32,944 bases of DNA from Deinococcus frigens DSM 12807 (GTDB taxonomy: Bacteria > Deinococcota > Deinococci > Deinococcales > Deinococcaceae): contig NZ_JNIW01000041.1 of the NCBI RefSeq assembly GCF_000701425.1, positions 1 through 32,944 of the forward strand, in the 5' to 3' direction. The translations under genes and the position numbers were made by a program. Shown one piece after another: positions 16,716 through 26,228 of the stretch; within the stretch, counting starts at the first letter, position 1, and each line of letters starts with the position of its first letter. Under the pieces are notes generated by a model that did no database searches, had not been told where the DNA came from, and worked only from the letters and a program-made list of their open reading frames with translations.

Positions 16716-17258
16716 CTACGCCTCCACCCGCAACAGTTCCAGCAGCCGCAGATACGCCTGCGCCGTCACCTGCACGTCGCCGTAACTGCGGTGACGTCCG
16801 CCGGGGGCGAAGTTCAGGCCCAATCTCTCGGCCAGCACGCTCAGGTTGTGGGCGCGTTCACGGGGAAAGGCGCGGCGCGAGAGCTGCACGGTGCAGTGTT
16901 CCGCCGCCGGTTTCCAGACCAGGCCATGACGCCTGGCGTTGGCGCGCATGAAGCCGCTGTCGAAGCCGATGTTGTGCGCCACCACCGCCGAATCGCCCAC
17001 GAACTCCAGAAATTCGGGCAGCACCTCGGTCATGCTGGGGGCGTGGCGGACCATCTCGTTGCTGATGCCGTGAATCCGCTCCACGCGCCAGGGAATCAGC
17101 AGCGGCTGGCCGAATTCACCCACCGGACGCACCAGCGTCTCGTATTTCTGCGCTTCCTCGATGCGGCCATCCACCACCCGCACCGCGCCGATTTCCACCA
17201 CCGCGTCCCGTTCCGGCGAGAGGCCCGTGGTTTCCAGATCGAAGACGACGACGTTCAC
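16716..17258 (-). CDS. DnaQ-like DEDDh 3'-5' exonuclease
   Basis: The 180-residue protein has all DEDDh exonuclease motifs: FDLETTG (Asp7, Glu9), [13 protein letters not shown] (Asp100) and [13 protein letters not shown] (His156, Asp161). It resembles the proofreading epsilon subunit of DNA polymerase III and stand-alone epsilon-like nucleases. There is no clamp-binding tail or extra domain. Start GTG 17258 is leaderless, with TAGCCT 7 nt upstream. It has its own promoter, although uvsE lies on the same strand 109 nt upstream. A repair or replication role is likely; the exact one is not shown. Confidence 0.88.
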   Translation of the reverse strand: MNVVVFDLETTGLSPERDAVVEIGAVRVVDGRIEEAQKYETLVRPVGEFGQPLLIPWRVERIHGISNEMVRHAPSMTEVLPEFLEFVGDSAVVAHNIGFDSGFMRANARRHGLVWKPAAEHCTVQLSRRAFPRERAHNLSVLAERLGLNFAPGGRHRSYGDVQVTAQAYLRLLELLRVEA

Positions 17259-17265
17259 GCCGCGT

Positions 17266-17271
17266 AGGCTA
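17266..17271 (-). promoter_or_regulatory. -10 box TAGCCT of the leaderless exonuclease gene
   Basis: On the minus strand TAGCCT ends exactly 7 nt before the GTG at 17258. Confidence 0.5.
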
Positions 17272-17367
17272 GCGCGTCAGGTGGCTGCGCCGTCAAAGAG
17301 TCAGACCGCCGAGCAGTCAGACGGTTCAGCCGCCACGAATGACGCGCTGCCTTTTACGGTTAGACGG

Positions 17368-18266
<899 letters not shown>

Positions 18267-18270
<4 letters not shown>

Positions 18271-18446
18271 GACACCCCCTTCGCCGCCGCCCGACACCGA
18301 TCCGAACAGTATTTGACGCTGTCCCAGTCGCGCTCCCATTTCTTGCGCCAGGCAAAGGGCAAGCCGCACACCGGGCAGATCTTGCTGGGGCGCTCCGAGG
18401 GTTTGCGGCCTCCGCCGAACGCCTTTTTGGCGGCCTTAGCGGGCAT
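18267..18446 (-). CDS. DUF2256 small zinc-ribbon protein
   Basis: The 59-residue protein is encoded between gntK and uvsE. It contains [14 protein letters not shown] and [12 protein letters not shown], so four Cys (24, 27, 47, 51) form a likely zinc site. This matches the DUF2256 consensus very closely. The basic N-terminus is Lys-rich. The ATG overlaps the end of gntK by 11 nt, and the TGA overlaps the uvsE GTG, so the three genes are translationally linked. DUF2256 proteins are known from genomes where they often sit near photolyase/cryptochrome genes; pairing with a UV endonuclease fits a role linked to DNA photodamage. That role is inference. Confidence 0.88.
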
Positions 18447-18933
18447 GGGAAATCCCCAGGGCCGACAGCGTGAGCCGTGCTAGTTGGGTGGGCGAATCCT
18501 GCGGCGTGACGTGCAGGGTCAGCACGTCGGCCTCGTTGCGGGCGGGCGGCTCCAGCGTCTGCAACTGCGAGGGCAGCAGATCGGCGTGGGCGTAATGTCC
18601 ATCACGCTCGCTCAGGCGCGCGAGCAGCAGTCCCGGCGGCACGTCCAGAAAGATGAACCGCGTCTCTGGCACGCGCAGCACGTCGCGGTGGCTGTGGCAC
18701 AACGAGGAACAGGCTACGATCATCTGTGGGTGGGCCAGCAGCTCAGACCGCAGGCGCAGCAGCCAGGGCTGGCGGTCCCCGTCGCTGAGGCCCAGCCCGG
18801 CGGCCATCTTTGCCCGCGCCCCCGGCGTATGGAAGTCGTCGCCGTCCAGAAACGGCCAGCCGGTGCGGGCGGCCAGCGCCTGGCCCAGCGTGGTCTTGCC
18901 GCTGCCGGACACGCCCATCAGGATCAGTCTCAT
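18436..18933 (-). CDS. gntK: Gluconokinase
   Basis: The 165-residue P-loop kinase starts [15 protein letters not shown] (Walker A about 7-15). It has the GntK pattern [29 protein letters not shown], then [34 protein letters not shown] and a substrate-side tail. Gluconokinase phosphorylates D-gluconate to 6-phosphogluconate for the pentose phosphate or Entner-Doudoroff routes. The ATG overlaps the stop of a small upstream ORF (ATGA). Its place before DUF2256 and uvsE is unusual for a sugar kinase; NADPH supply through the pentose phosphate route could link it to stress, but that is speculation. Confidence 0.87.
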   Translation of the reverse strand: MRLILMGVSGSGKTTLGQALAARTGWPFLDGDDFHTPGARAKMAAGLGLSDGDRQPWLLRLRSELLAHPQMIVACSSLCHSHRDVLRVPETRFIFLDVPPGLLLARLSERDGHYAHADLLPSQLQTLEPPARNEADVLTLHVTPQDSPTQLARLTLSALGISHAR

Positions 18934-19064
18934 CTCAGTGTCCGCCGCATCTCAATGTCCACTGCGGTCCAGTCCAGTTTCACCCAGCCCAGTTCCACCA
19001 CTTCCAGCCACATAGCGGCCAGTCTGTCGCAGCCGGGCCGCCCGTACACAAGAGCGGTGGGCAT
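18930..19064 (-). CDS. Possible small protein upstream of gntK
   Basis: A 44-codon frame from ATG 19064 (GGGAG immediately upstream) ends in a TGA that overlaps the gntK ATG as ATGA. That is the only sign it is translated. The product contains AAMWLEVVELGWVKLDWTAVDIE, an acidic, Trp-rich stretch that matches no family I know; a longer start at 19118 is possible. It sits in the 190-nt gap after the MFS gene. Confidence 0.4.
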   Translation of the reverse strand: MPTALVYGRPGCDRLAAMWLEVVELGWVKLDWTAVDIEMRRTLR

Positions 19065-19122
19065 GCTCCCTTCATGCGCGGCAGGAGACATTGAGGGCTG
19101 GGAGGTGAGCGCCCACACAGGC

Positions 19123-20361
<1,239 letters not shown>

Positions 20362-20617
20362 GACGGACCTACTTTAGCGGCAAGGGACAGGGCGGAAGAT
20401 TGAGACGGCAGGACGCCAAAAGTGTTTCGCCGTAAATGTAATTCTTTGAATAAATTACGTCAACAGGCAAAGAGGCGGATGCATTTGAGCCGCCGTGTCG
20501 AGCGAAGCCGGGGCGTCTCCAGGATTGCGGCGAGACCCCTGTGGCTGCCCTCAGGGTGACCGTTCTCTTGAGACAGCCGCTGTCAGCCAGCGTTAAATCC
20601 AGCGCATAGAAACCGCC
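20362..20617. other. Gene-free stretch before the direct-repeat pair
   Basis: This intergenic DNA lies between the MFS start and the repeat pair. It is AT-richer around 20430-20460, with a TAATTCTTTGAATAAATTA imperfect palindrome. No ORF, RNA gene or clear promoter is visible. Confidence 0.5.
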
Positions 20618-20725
20618 CCTACTGTGGAGGGCGGCCACCGAAACTCAGGGCTTCTACGATGCAAAAGCCGCAGAGCTATTTGGAGAATCCTACTGTGGAG
20701 GGCGGCCACCGAAACTCAGGGCTTC
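20618..20725. repeat. Exact 37-nt direct repeat, two copies 34 nt apart (CRISPR-like geometry)
   Basis: Identical 37-nt units at 20618-20654 and 20689-20725 begin CCTACTGTGGAGGGCGGCCA and end CTCAGGGCTTC. They are separated by the unrelated 34-nt segment 20655-20688. The second copy runs 2 nt into the nitroreductase stop codon. Repeat and spacer lengths fit a one-spacer CRISPR, but there is no third repeat, leader or cas gene. A local duplication or a dispersed element is equally possible. Confidence 0.8.
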
Positions 20726-21344
20726 AGTAGAACGTGGTGACCCGCTCGACGTCGTGGCGGTGGTGCGGGAAACCGTCCTCGGCACGCTTGCCGATAGGCA
20801 GCAGTCCGGCAAACTGGACATGCTCGGGCAGCTTCAGCAACTCGCGCACCTTGTCGGGCTGGAAGCCCAGCATGGGCACGGTGTCGTAGCCCAGGCCGCG
20901 CGCCGCCAGCATCAGGAAGCCGAAGGCGATGTTGGCCTGCGACAGACCCCACTGGCCGCGCTGCGCCACGTCCTGGCCGCCGAAAGCGCCATTAAAGGTC
21001 TTGCGCTGTCCGGCGCGGCCCTCCTCCCCCATGCCGGGATGGGCGGTGTCTTCCACAGTGTCCAGGGTGTCTTCCATGTCGCTGTAGACCACGATCACGG
21101 CGGGCGCGCTGCCGATCTGGGGCTGGCCGTAGGCGGCTGCCTGCAACTGCTCCTTGACCTCGGGGTTCTGAACCACGGCGAAGCGCCAGGTCTGGGCGTT
21201 CCAGGCGCTGGGAGCCAGGCTAGCCAGACGCAGGATTTCGCGCAGATCGTCCGCGTTCATGGGTTGCTGCACGAACTTGCGGATGCTGTGGCGGGTTTCG
21301 ATGGCGTCGGTCACGGTCAGGGGTCTGGTAGCAGTAGCAGTCAT
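20724..21344 (-). CDS. Nitroreductase-family FMN oxidoreductase
   Basis: The 206-residue protein has the nitroreductase fold markers: [11 protein letters not shown] near the N-terminus (FMN phosphate contact), then [56 protein letters not shown] and a C-terminal LLPIGKRAE. Members use FMN and NAD(P)H to reduce nitroaromatics, quinones or other acceptors; the natural substrate is unknown. The start is leaderless: TTGACT-17-TAACGT ends 7 nt before the ATG. A perfect palindrome overlaps the -10 and directly abuts the start codon. It is divergent from an HxlR-family regulator, which probably controls it. Confidence 0.9.
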   Translation of the reverse strand: MTATATRPLTVTDAIETRHSIRKFVQQPMNADDLREILRLASLAPSAWNAQTWRFAVVQNPEVKEQLQAAAYGQPQIGSAPAVIVVYSDMEDTLDTVEDTAHPGMGEEGRAGQRKTFNGAFGGQDVAQRGQWGLSQANIAFGFLMLAARGLGYDTVPMLGFQPDKVRELLKLPEHVQFAGLLPIGKRAEDGFPHHRHDVERVTTFY

Positions 21345-21362
21345 GGGCGTAACGTTACGCCC
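21345..21362. promoter_or_regulatory. Perfect palindromic operator over the nitroreductase -10
   Basis: GGGCGTAACGTTACGCCC is an exact 18-bp palindrome directly abutting the nitroreductase ATG. It contains the -10 TAACGT (21352-21357, minus strand), so a bound repressor would block initiation. It is the most likely operator for the divergent HxlR protein or another dimeric regulator. Confidence 0.7.
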
Positions 21363-21380
21363 ACTGATTTAAAAAGTCAA
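21352..21380 (-). promoter_or_regulatory. Nitroreductase promoter
   Basis: On the minus strand TTGACT (21380-21375) and TAACGT (21357-21352) have 17-nt spacing, and the ATG begins 7 nt after the -10. This is the best -35/-10 pair in the window. Confidence 0.7.
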
Positions 21381-21382
21381 GC

Positions 21383-21428
21383 GGTGTAATCCTTTCCTTA
21401 ATTGGTTTTGCGTTTAGGTGTAGAATCC
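21383..21428 (+). promoter_or_regulatory. HxlR-gene promoter with direct repeats
   Basis: TAGAAT (21421-21426) lies 6 nt before ATG 21433, with a weak TTAATT -35 17 nt upstream. GGTGTAATCC (21383-21392) is repeated as GGTGTAGAATCC (21417-21428), spanning the promoter, and could be a regulator site. Confidence 0.5.
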
Positions 21429-21432
21429 TAGC

Positions 21433-21819
21433 ATGAACACGGAACTCCCCTCTCCCGGACCCTCTGCCGCAGCAGAGCGGGGCTTTTGCCCGGTCTACCG
21501 GGCCATCGGCGTGTTGCAGGAAAAGTGGGTGCTGCACATCGTCCGCTCGCTGCTGGACGGCGAGAAGGGCTTCAACGAGCTGGCCCGTGCGGTGGGCGGC
21601 TGCAACAGTGCCACGCTGACCCAGCGCCTGGAACACCTGGAGACGCTGAGCGTGATCAGCAAGCGCACCGAGGATACCCACGGCAAGTTGGCGCGCAGCG
21701 TGTATACCCTGACCCCCGCCGGACGCGAACTCCAGAGCGTGATCACCGCCATCGACACCTGGGGCCGCGCCCACCTGCGCGAGGGTCAGGTCAGCGTGGT
21801 GGGCGCACAGGGCTGTTAG
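21433..21819 (+). CDS. HxlR-family winged-helix transcriptional regulator
   Basis: The 128-residue protein carries an HxlR/MarR-like winged helix: FCPVYRAIGVLQEKWVLHIVRSLLDGEKGFNEL, then NSATLTQRLEHLETLSVISKRTE (recognition helix region) and the wing SVYTLTPAGREL. Cys19, just before the helix core, is in the position used for redox or electrophile sensing by HxlR members such as HypR and YodB; that it senses here is inference. A second Cys (56) and a C-terminal Cys are also present. Its divergent placement with the nitroreductase gene is the usual arrangement of such regulators and their targets. Confidence 0.88.
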   Translation: MNTELPSPGPSAAAERGFCPVYRAIGVLQEKWVLHIVRSLLDGEKGFNELARAVGGCNSATLTQRLEHLETLSVISKRTEDTHGKLARSVYTLTPAGRELQSVITAIDTWGRAHLREGQVSVVGAQGC

Positions 21820-21850
21820 GATCAGGGTTGCTGAGGTCAGGGGTGTTGAG

Positions 21851-22102
21851 GTGTGGGCCGCCGTCCTGATTTTCATTGCGCTGCCGGTGGCGCTGATTAT
21901 GCTGGCGTTCAGGCTCAAGCCGCTGATGGATACAGACCGGACGTGCGGCGATGCACTGGGCGGCATGCGCGCGGCGGGCGGGATGTTCGGCAGTCACGGC
22001 CTCGCGCCCGACGAGCGCGCCATACGGGAGGACACTGAGGCCATAAGGGAGGACACTGAGGCAGTGGGCCTCAAGCTGGAGGATGTGACCCCACGTAAGT
22101 AA
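21851..22102 (+). CDS. Small single-pass membrane protein, unknown function
   Basis: The 83-residue product from GTG 21851 begins with one hydrophobic helix, MWAAVLIFIALPVALIMLAF, followed by a charged tail. The tail contains an exact 7-residue repeat, AIREDTE AIREDTE, from a 21-nt tandem duplication (22019-22060, one mismatch). I recognise no family. It follows the HxlR gene by 31 nt and precedes the next ORF by about 40 nt. The start is uncertain because there is no clear Shine-Dalgarno. Confidence 0.5.
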   Translation: MWAAVLIFIALPVALIMLAFRLKPLMDTDRTCGDALGGMRAAGGMFGSHGLAPDERAIREDTEAIREDTEAVGLKLEDVTPRK

Positions 22103-22144
22103 AACCTCAATCCGCTGTCAGCCCGGCTGCCCTAAGCTGAGCGC

Positions 22145-22732
22145 ATGAGCCTTAAGGACAACTTCACGGCAGACGAGTGGTTCAAGGTGATGACCGGCCC
22201 CGGACGGGCAGGGGCGGCGGTGGTGGCGGCCAGCCCCAGCGGCGTGACCGGCCTGCTGGCCGAGGCCGGGGCGATTGCCGCCGCCGTGCGCGAGAGCGTG
22301 AGCAGAGACAGCCGCACCCCACTGATGGAGGCGATGGCCGCCGAACTGCTGGGTCAGCCAGCCAAAGCGCCGGAGCAGGAACGCGCCCGCAACGTGGAAG
22401 ACGTGAAAACCCAGAGCCTGGAGGGCGTGCGTCAGGCCGTGTGGCTGGTAAATGCCAAGACCAGCCCGGAAGACGCCGCTGCCTACCGCGAGATGCTCAT
22501 GCTGGTGGCGCAGCGCACCGCCGAGGCCGCCAAGGAAGGCGGGTTCCTGGGCATCGGCGGCGAACAAGTCAACGACAAGGAGCGCGCCGTGATCGAGGAA
22601 CTGCGCCAGATGCTCGGGGACAGCCAAATGCTCGGGGACAGCGGAGCGGGCGTGATCAGGCATGAAACGCCGCCTGGAACGCCGAACGCGCGCCCGGAGC
22701 CGGGGCCGGACGGTTCGGGGAACAGCGACTGA
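22145..22732 (+). CDS. Conserved-looking soluble protein of unknown function
   Basis: The 195-residue protein begins FTADEWFKVMTGPGRAGAAVVAASPSGVTGLLAEAGAIAAAVRE. Its 'ADPSG/ASPSG..GLL.E' phrase is one I associate loosely with uncharacterised proteins in several phyla. The rest is helical, with EDAAAYREMLMLVAQRTAEAAKEGGFLGIGGEQVNDKE, and a Pro/Gly-rich tail. A 6-residue tandem duplication QMLGDS QMLGDS comes from 18-nt repeats at 22607-22642. It could share an operon with the small membrane protein upstream. No catalytic motif is visible. The stop codon abuts a MITE-like element. Confidence 0.65.
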   Translation: MSLKDNFTADEWFKVMTGPGRAGAAVVAASPSGVTGLLAEAGAIAAAVRESVSRDSRTPLMEAMAAELLGQPAKAPEQERARNVEDVKTQSLEGVRQAVWLVNAKTSPEDAAAYREMLMLVAQRTAEAAKEGGFLGIGGEQVNDKERAVIEELRQMLGDSQMLGDSGAGVIRHETPPGTPNARPEPGPDGSGNSD

Positions 22733-22734
22733 TA

Positions 22735-22865
22735 TGGACTCCGATATAGACCGTTTGCAAAAACGGTTTGATCCGAGCGGATGCGAGTAGGAGAGAAAAG
22801 GATTCCAGGCGTGGAGTTGACAAATCGGAGCTTTCCCAATGTGTTGACGAAACAGACGGAATCCG
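22735..22865. mobile_element. MITE-like element with IS630-type ends
   Basis: A 131-bp segment is flanked by TA on both sides (22733-22734, 22866-22867). It has inverted ends TGGACTCCG (left) and CGGATTCCG (right, read inward). The right end continues inward as TCTGTTT and the left as ATATAGACCGTTT. The element at 32782 near the window end begins TA-CGGATTCCGATTAAACAGTTT, so both seem to belong to one TA-targeting family. It has no coding capacity. It lies directly after a stop codon. Confidence 0.6.
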
Positions 22866-22884
22866 TATGAGACTGGGGTAAACG

Positions 22885-22930
22885 ACAGGCGGCCTCCGAG
22901 AATGGACTGGCCGCCTGTTTGCTTTTCGGG
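22885..22930 (+). terminator. Rho-independent terminator
   Basis: ACAGGCGGCC (22885-22894) pairs perfectly with GGCCGCCTGT (22909-22918), followed by TTGCTTTTC. The loop is 14 nt. It probably ends the plus-strand transcript that crosses the MITE. Confidence 0.75.
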
Positions 22931-22950
22931 TTTCATGGTTGGGGATCACG

Positions 22951-23088
22951 GTCTGACCCCTCCGCTTCGCAGCCTTGCAAGCCCGCCCCCAGAAGGCAAG
23001 CAGGGAGGTTGGGGACTGCCCCAGCCAGTCGCGTTGTCCGACTCCCTTTTATGGAGAGCTGGCGGCGAGGCAGGCTGAGGGGTTTGCC
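22951..23088. repeat. Dispersed palindromic intergenic repeat, copy C (two facing halves)
   Basis: The right half (23040-23088), read on the minus strand, begins GGCAAACCCCTCAGCCTGCC and ends AAAAGGGAGTC. The left half (22951-22985) contains GACCCCTCCGCTTCGCAGCC. Both match the layout of copies A, B and D. Confidence 0.55.
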
Positions 23089-23188
23089 TCTTCACCTCTG
23101 CCAAAACCATGAAGGCCACGCCAGGGTGACGCCGCCGCACCTGAGGGTGTAGCGTCGGAACAGAGCAAAATTCAGGGAGGCGTCAATT

Positions 23189-24160
23189 ATGGACTACCGT
23201 CATCTGGGCCGCACCGGCCTACAAGTCAGCCCGCTGTGCCTGGGGACCATGAACTTCGGCCCCGAAACAACTGAGCAGGACAGCCACAGGATCATGGACA
23301 CGGCGCTGGGTCAGGGCGTCAATTTCTTCGACACCGCCAACGTGTATGGCCGCCAGCCCGGCGAGGGCGTGACCGAGCAGATCGTGGGCCGCTGGCTGGA
23401 GAGCAACCCTGGCAACCGTGACCGCATCGTGCTGGCCACCAAGGTCTACGGCAAGATGGGCGACGGTCCCAACGATCAGAAACTCTCGGCGTACCACATC
23501 CGTAAGGCGTGCGAGGACAGCCTGCGCCGCCTCAAGACCGATCACATCGATCTGTACCAGATGCACCACATCGACCGGGCCACGCCCTGGGAAGAGGTCT
23601 GGCAGGCGATGGAGGGGTTGGTGCGCGAGGGCAAGGTGCTGTACGTGGGCAGCAGCAACTTCGCGGGCTGGAATATCGCGCAGGCCAACACGCTGGCCGC
23701 CCAGCGCCACTTCATGGGCCTGGTGTCCGAGCAGAGCCTGTATAACCTGGCCGCGCGCACCATCGAGCTGGAGGTCATTCCGGCGTGTCAGGCGCTGGGG
23801 CTGGGCCTGATTCCCTGGAGTCCGCTGGGCGGCGGCCTGCTGGGCGGGGCGCTGCAAAAAGCCAGTGAGGGCCGCCGCGCCAGCGAGAATATGCAACAGC
23901 AGATCGACAAACACCGCCCCCAACTGGAACAGTACGAGGCGCTGTGTGGGGAGCTGGGCGAGTCCCCGGCGGACGTGGCGCTGGCCTGGCTGCTGCACCA
24001 GCCCGCCGTGACTGCCCCGATCATCGGGCCGCGCACCGCAGAGCAACTGGACGGCGCATTGAAAGCCCTAAACATCGAGCTGACAGACGAGACCCTGAAA
24101 AAGCTGGACGACATCTGGCCCGGCCCCGGCGGACAGGCCCCGGAAGCCTACGCGTGGTGA
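23189..24160 (+). CDS. Aldo/keto reductase
   Basis: The 323-residue protein is an NADPH-dependent aldo/keto reductase with the (alpha/beta)8 fold. The catalytic tetrad is visible: Asp48 and Tyr53 in FFDTANVYG, Lys85 in LATKV, and His126 in DLYQMHHID. Cofactor-side motifs are GSSNFAGW, SEQSLYNLAAR, IPWSPLGGGLLGG and APIIGPRTAEQLD. It resembles the YajO/general-stress subfamily. GGGAGG sits 9 nt before ATG 23189. It is the first gene of a three-gene operon; its TGA overlaps the GTG of the next gene. The substrate is unknown. Confidence 0.9.
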   Translation: MDYRHLGRTGLQVSPLCLGTMNFGPETTEQDSHRIMDTALGQGVNFFDTANVYGRQPGEGVTEQIVGRWLESNPGNRDRIVLATKVYGKMGDGPNDQKLSAYHIRKACEDSLRRLKTDHIDLYQMHHIDRATPWEEVWQAMEGLVREGKVLYVGSSNFAGWNIAQANTLAAQRHFMGLVSEQSLYNLAARTIELEVIPACQALGLGLIPWSPLGGGLLGGALQKASEGRRASENMQQQIDKHRPQLEQYEALCGELGESPADVALAWLLHQPAVTAPIIGPRTAEQLDGALKALNIELTDETLKKLDDIWPGPGGQAPEAYAW

Positions 24161-25074
24161 AGGCTGGCTCCCAGACCGCTCCGGCAGGGCCAGTGGTGCT
24201 GACCGGTGCGGCGGGCCGGGCCGGACGCGCCGCCCTGCCGCACCTGCTGGAACACGGTTATGAGGTCATTGCCGTGGACACCCAGCCCATCCCCAGGCCA
24301 GACGGAAAATTTTCGGGCGTTTTAAAGGATGCTCTGCGGGCCGATCTGACCGATCTGGGCCAGACGCTGGAGGTCATGCACGGCGCGGGCAGCGTGGTTC
24401 ATCTGGCCAATATTCCCGCGCCTGGCCTCCAGGCCCCGCACCACACCTTCGTGCAGAACGTGACCATGAACCACAGCGTCTTCACGGCGGCCACCCTGCT
24501 CGGTCTGGGCCGGGTGGTCTGGGCGTCCAGTGAGACGACGCTGGGCCTGCCGTTCGACGTGCCGCCCCAGTACGCCCCGGTGGACGAGGCGCACTATCCG
24601 CATCCCGAGTCGTCCTACGCCCTGAGCAAGGTGGTCACCGAGACGATGGCGCAGGATTTTGCGCGCCGTTCGGGCATTCCCTTCGTGGCCGTGCGCTTTT
24701 CAAACATCCTGGGGCCGGAGGAATATCGCCGTTTTCCGGAGCTGGCCTGGCCCGATCCGCACGCGCGCAAATGGAACCTGTGGGGCTACATCGACGGGCG
24801 CGACGCCGCGCTGGCCTGCCGTCTGGCCCTGACCGCGCCGCTCCAGGGGGCCAGCAGCTTCATCATCGCCGCCGCCGACACCGTGATGCCGGTGGCCTCG
24901 CGCACGCTGATGAAGCGGGTTTTTCCAGGGGTTCCCCTGCAAGAATCGCTGGACGGTTTCCAGACCCTCCTGAGCATCGACGCTGCCCGGCAGCACCTCG
25001 GCTTCGAGCCTCAGCACACCTGGCGAGACACGCTGGACGATCAGGGCGACGAACTGGGACAGAAGCAGCCATGA
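24157..25074 (+). CDS. SDR-family NAD-dependent epimerase/dehydratase (1)
   Basis: The 305-residue protein is an extended SDR. After about 12 residues comes the Rossmann motif VVLTGAAGRAGRAAL, then an Asp-rich strand VIAVDTQ, ADLTDLG, VVHLANIPAPG and the active-site SSYALSKVVTE (Tyr154, Lys158). VRFSNILGPEEY and YIDGRDAA complete the epimerase layout. It is similar to sugar epimerases and dehydratases. The start is GTG 24157 (GTGA overlap with the reductase stop); GTG 24154 is an equally close alternative. Translational coupling suggests it works on the same compound as its neighbours. Confidence 0.85.
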   Translation: MKAGSQTAPAGPVVLTGAAGRAGRAALPHLLEHGYEVIAVDTQPIPRPDGKFSGVLKDALRADLTDLGQTLEVMHGAGSVVHLANIPAPGLQAPHHTFVQNVTMNHSVFTAATLLGLGRVVWASSETTLGLPFDVPPQYAPVDEAHYPHPESSYALSKVVTETMAQDFARRSGIPFVAVRFSNILGPEEYRRFPELAWPDPHARKWNLWGYIDGRDAALACRLALTAPLQGASSFIIAAADTVMPVASRTLMKRVFPGVPLQESLDGFQTLLSIDAARQHLGFEPQHTWRDTLDDQGDELGQKQP

Positions 25075-26063
25075 AAGTCCTGTTCATCGGCGGCACGGGC
25101 ATCATCAGCTCGGCGTGTTCGGCGCTGGCGCTGGCACAGGGCATGGAGTTGTACCTGCTCAACCGGGGCGAATCCTCCCGACCCGTGCCAGACGGCGCGA
25201 AGGTCCTGCGCGGCGACATCCGCGATCCGGGCAGCGTGCGGCAGGCGCTGGGCGAGCTGGACTTTGACGTGGTGGTGGACTGGGTGGCCTTTACCCCCGA
25301 ACACATCGAAACCGATCTGGAACTGTTCGCGGGCCGCACCCGACAGTATGTCTTCATCAGCTCGGCCTCGGCCTATCAGAAGCCGCTGGGGCACCTGCCG
25401 ATCACCGAATCCACGCCGCTGCACAACCCGTTCTGGCAGTACTCGCGCGACAAGATCGCCTGTGAAGACCGCCTGACGCGCGCCTACCGCGAGGAGGGGT
25501 TTCCCATGACCATCGTGCGGCCCTCGCACACCTATGACCGCACACTGCTGCCGATGGACGGCGGCTGGACGGTGGTGGACCGCATGCGCCGGGGCAAGCC
25601 GGTGATCGTCCACGGCGACGGGACCTCCCTGTGGACGCTGACCCACCACCGCGATTTCGCCGTGGGCTTTGTGGGGCTGCTGGGCCGCCCGGCGGTGATC
25701 GGCGAGGCGGTGCAGATCACCGGCGACGAGTGGCTGACCTGGAACCAGATTTTTGAGCATGTGGCGCACGCGGCGGGAACAAAAGCCCAGATTGTGCATG
25801 TGCCGTCCGAGGTGATCGCTGCCTTCGCCCCCGGCTGGGGCGCGGGCCTGCTGGGCGACAAGGCCCACAACGCCGTCTTCGACAACACCAAGATCAAGCG
25901 TCTGGTGCCAGAGTTCCGGGCCACCATTCCGTTTGCGCGCGGCGTGCAGGAGGTGCTGGCGTGGTACGACGCGGACCCGGCGCGGCAGGTGGTGGACGCG
26001 GAGCTGGACCGTCTGATGGATGAGATCATCGGGCAGCTTCAGGGTGTGAGGCCGGGCGGGTAG
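25071..26063 (+). CDS. SDR-family NAD-dependent epimerase/reductase (2)
   Basis: The 330-residue protein begins MKVLFIGGTGIISSA, a GxxGxxxS variant of the Rossmann motif. It then has NRGES, LRGDIRD, VVDWVAFTPEHI, FISSASAYQKP and WQYSRDKIACED (Tyr124, Lys128). The shape resembles the CSP41/atypical-SDR branch of NAD-epimerases. A C-terminal half with HHRDFAVGFVGLLG and AVQITGDEWLTWNQI is typical of this branch. The ATG overlaps the preceding stop (ATGA). Reaction and substrate are unknown; it is distinct in sequence from its upstream neighbour, so it is not a simple duplication. Confidence 0.83.
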   Translation: MKVLFIGGTGIISSACSALALAQGMELYLLNRGESSRPVPDGAKVLRGDIRDPGSVRQALGELDFDVVVDWVAFTPEHIETDLELFAGRTRQYVFISSASAYQKPLGHLPITESTPLHNPFWQYSRDKIACEDRLTRAYREEGFPMTIVRPSHTYDRTLLPMDGGWTVVDRMRRGKPVIVHGDGTSLWTLTHHRDFAVGFVGLLGRPAVIGEAVQITGDEWLTWNQIFEHVAHAAGTKAQIVHVPSEVIAAFAPGWGAGLLGDKAHNAVFDNTKIKRLVPEFRATIPFARGVQEVLAWYDADPARQVVDAELDRLMDEIIGQLQGVRPGG

Positions 26064-26228
26064 CAGACGATCATCCTACCGAGTGTCGCGGCACCGTCGG
26101 TCGGGCAGGACTGCGATTTCCCCCTGCGAACCGGGTCAGGAGAAACCTCAAGCAAGCGACGCGCGCAACCTCCCAGCCGCCCAGCAGAGGCACCCGTAAA
26201 GTCCGCTTTGCGCGGGGGACCGCTTCCC

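Noticed and set aside
20618..20725. Calling a CRISPR array
   Set aside because: Only two repeats and one spacer, no leader and no cas genes; listed as a repeat with the CRISPR possibility kept open.
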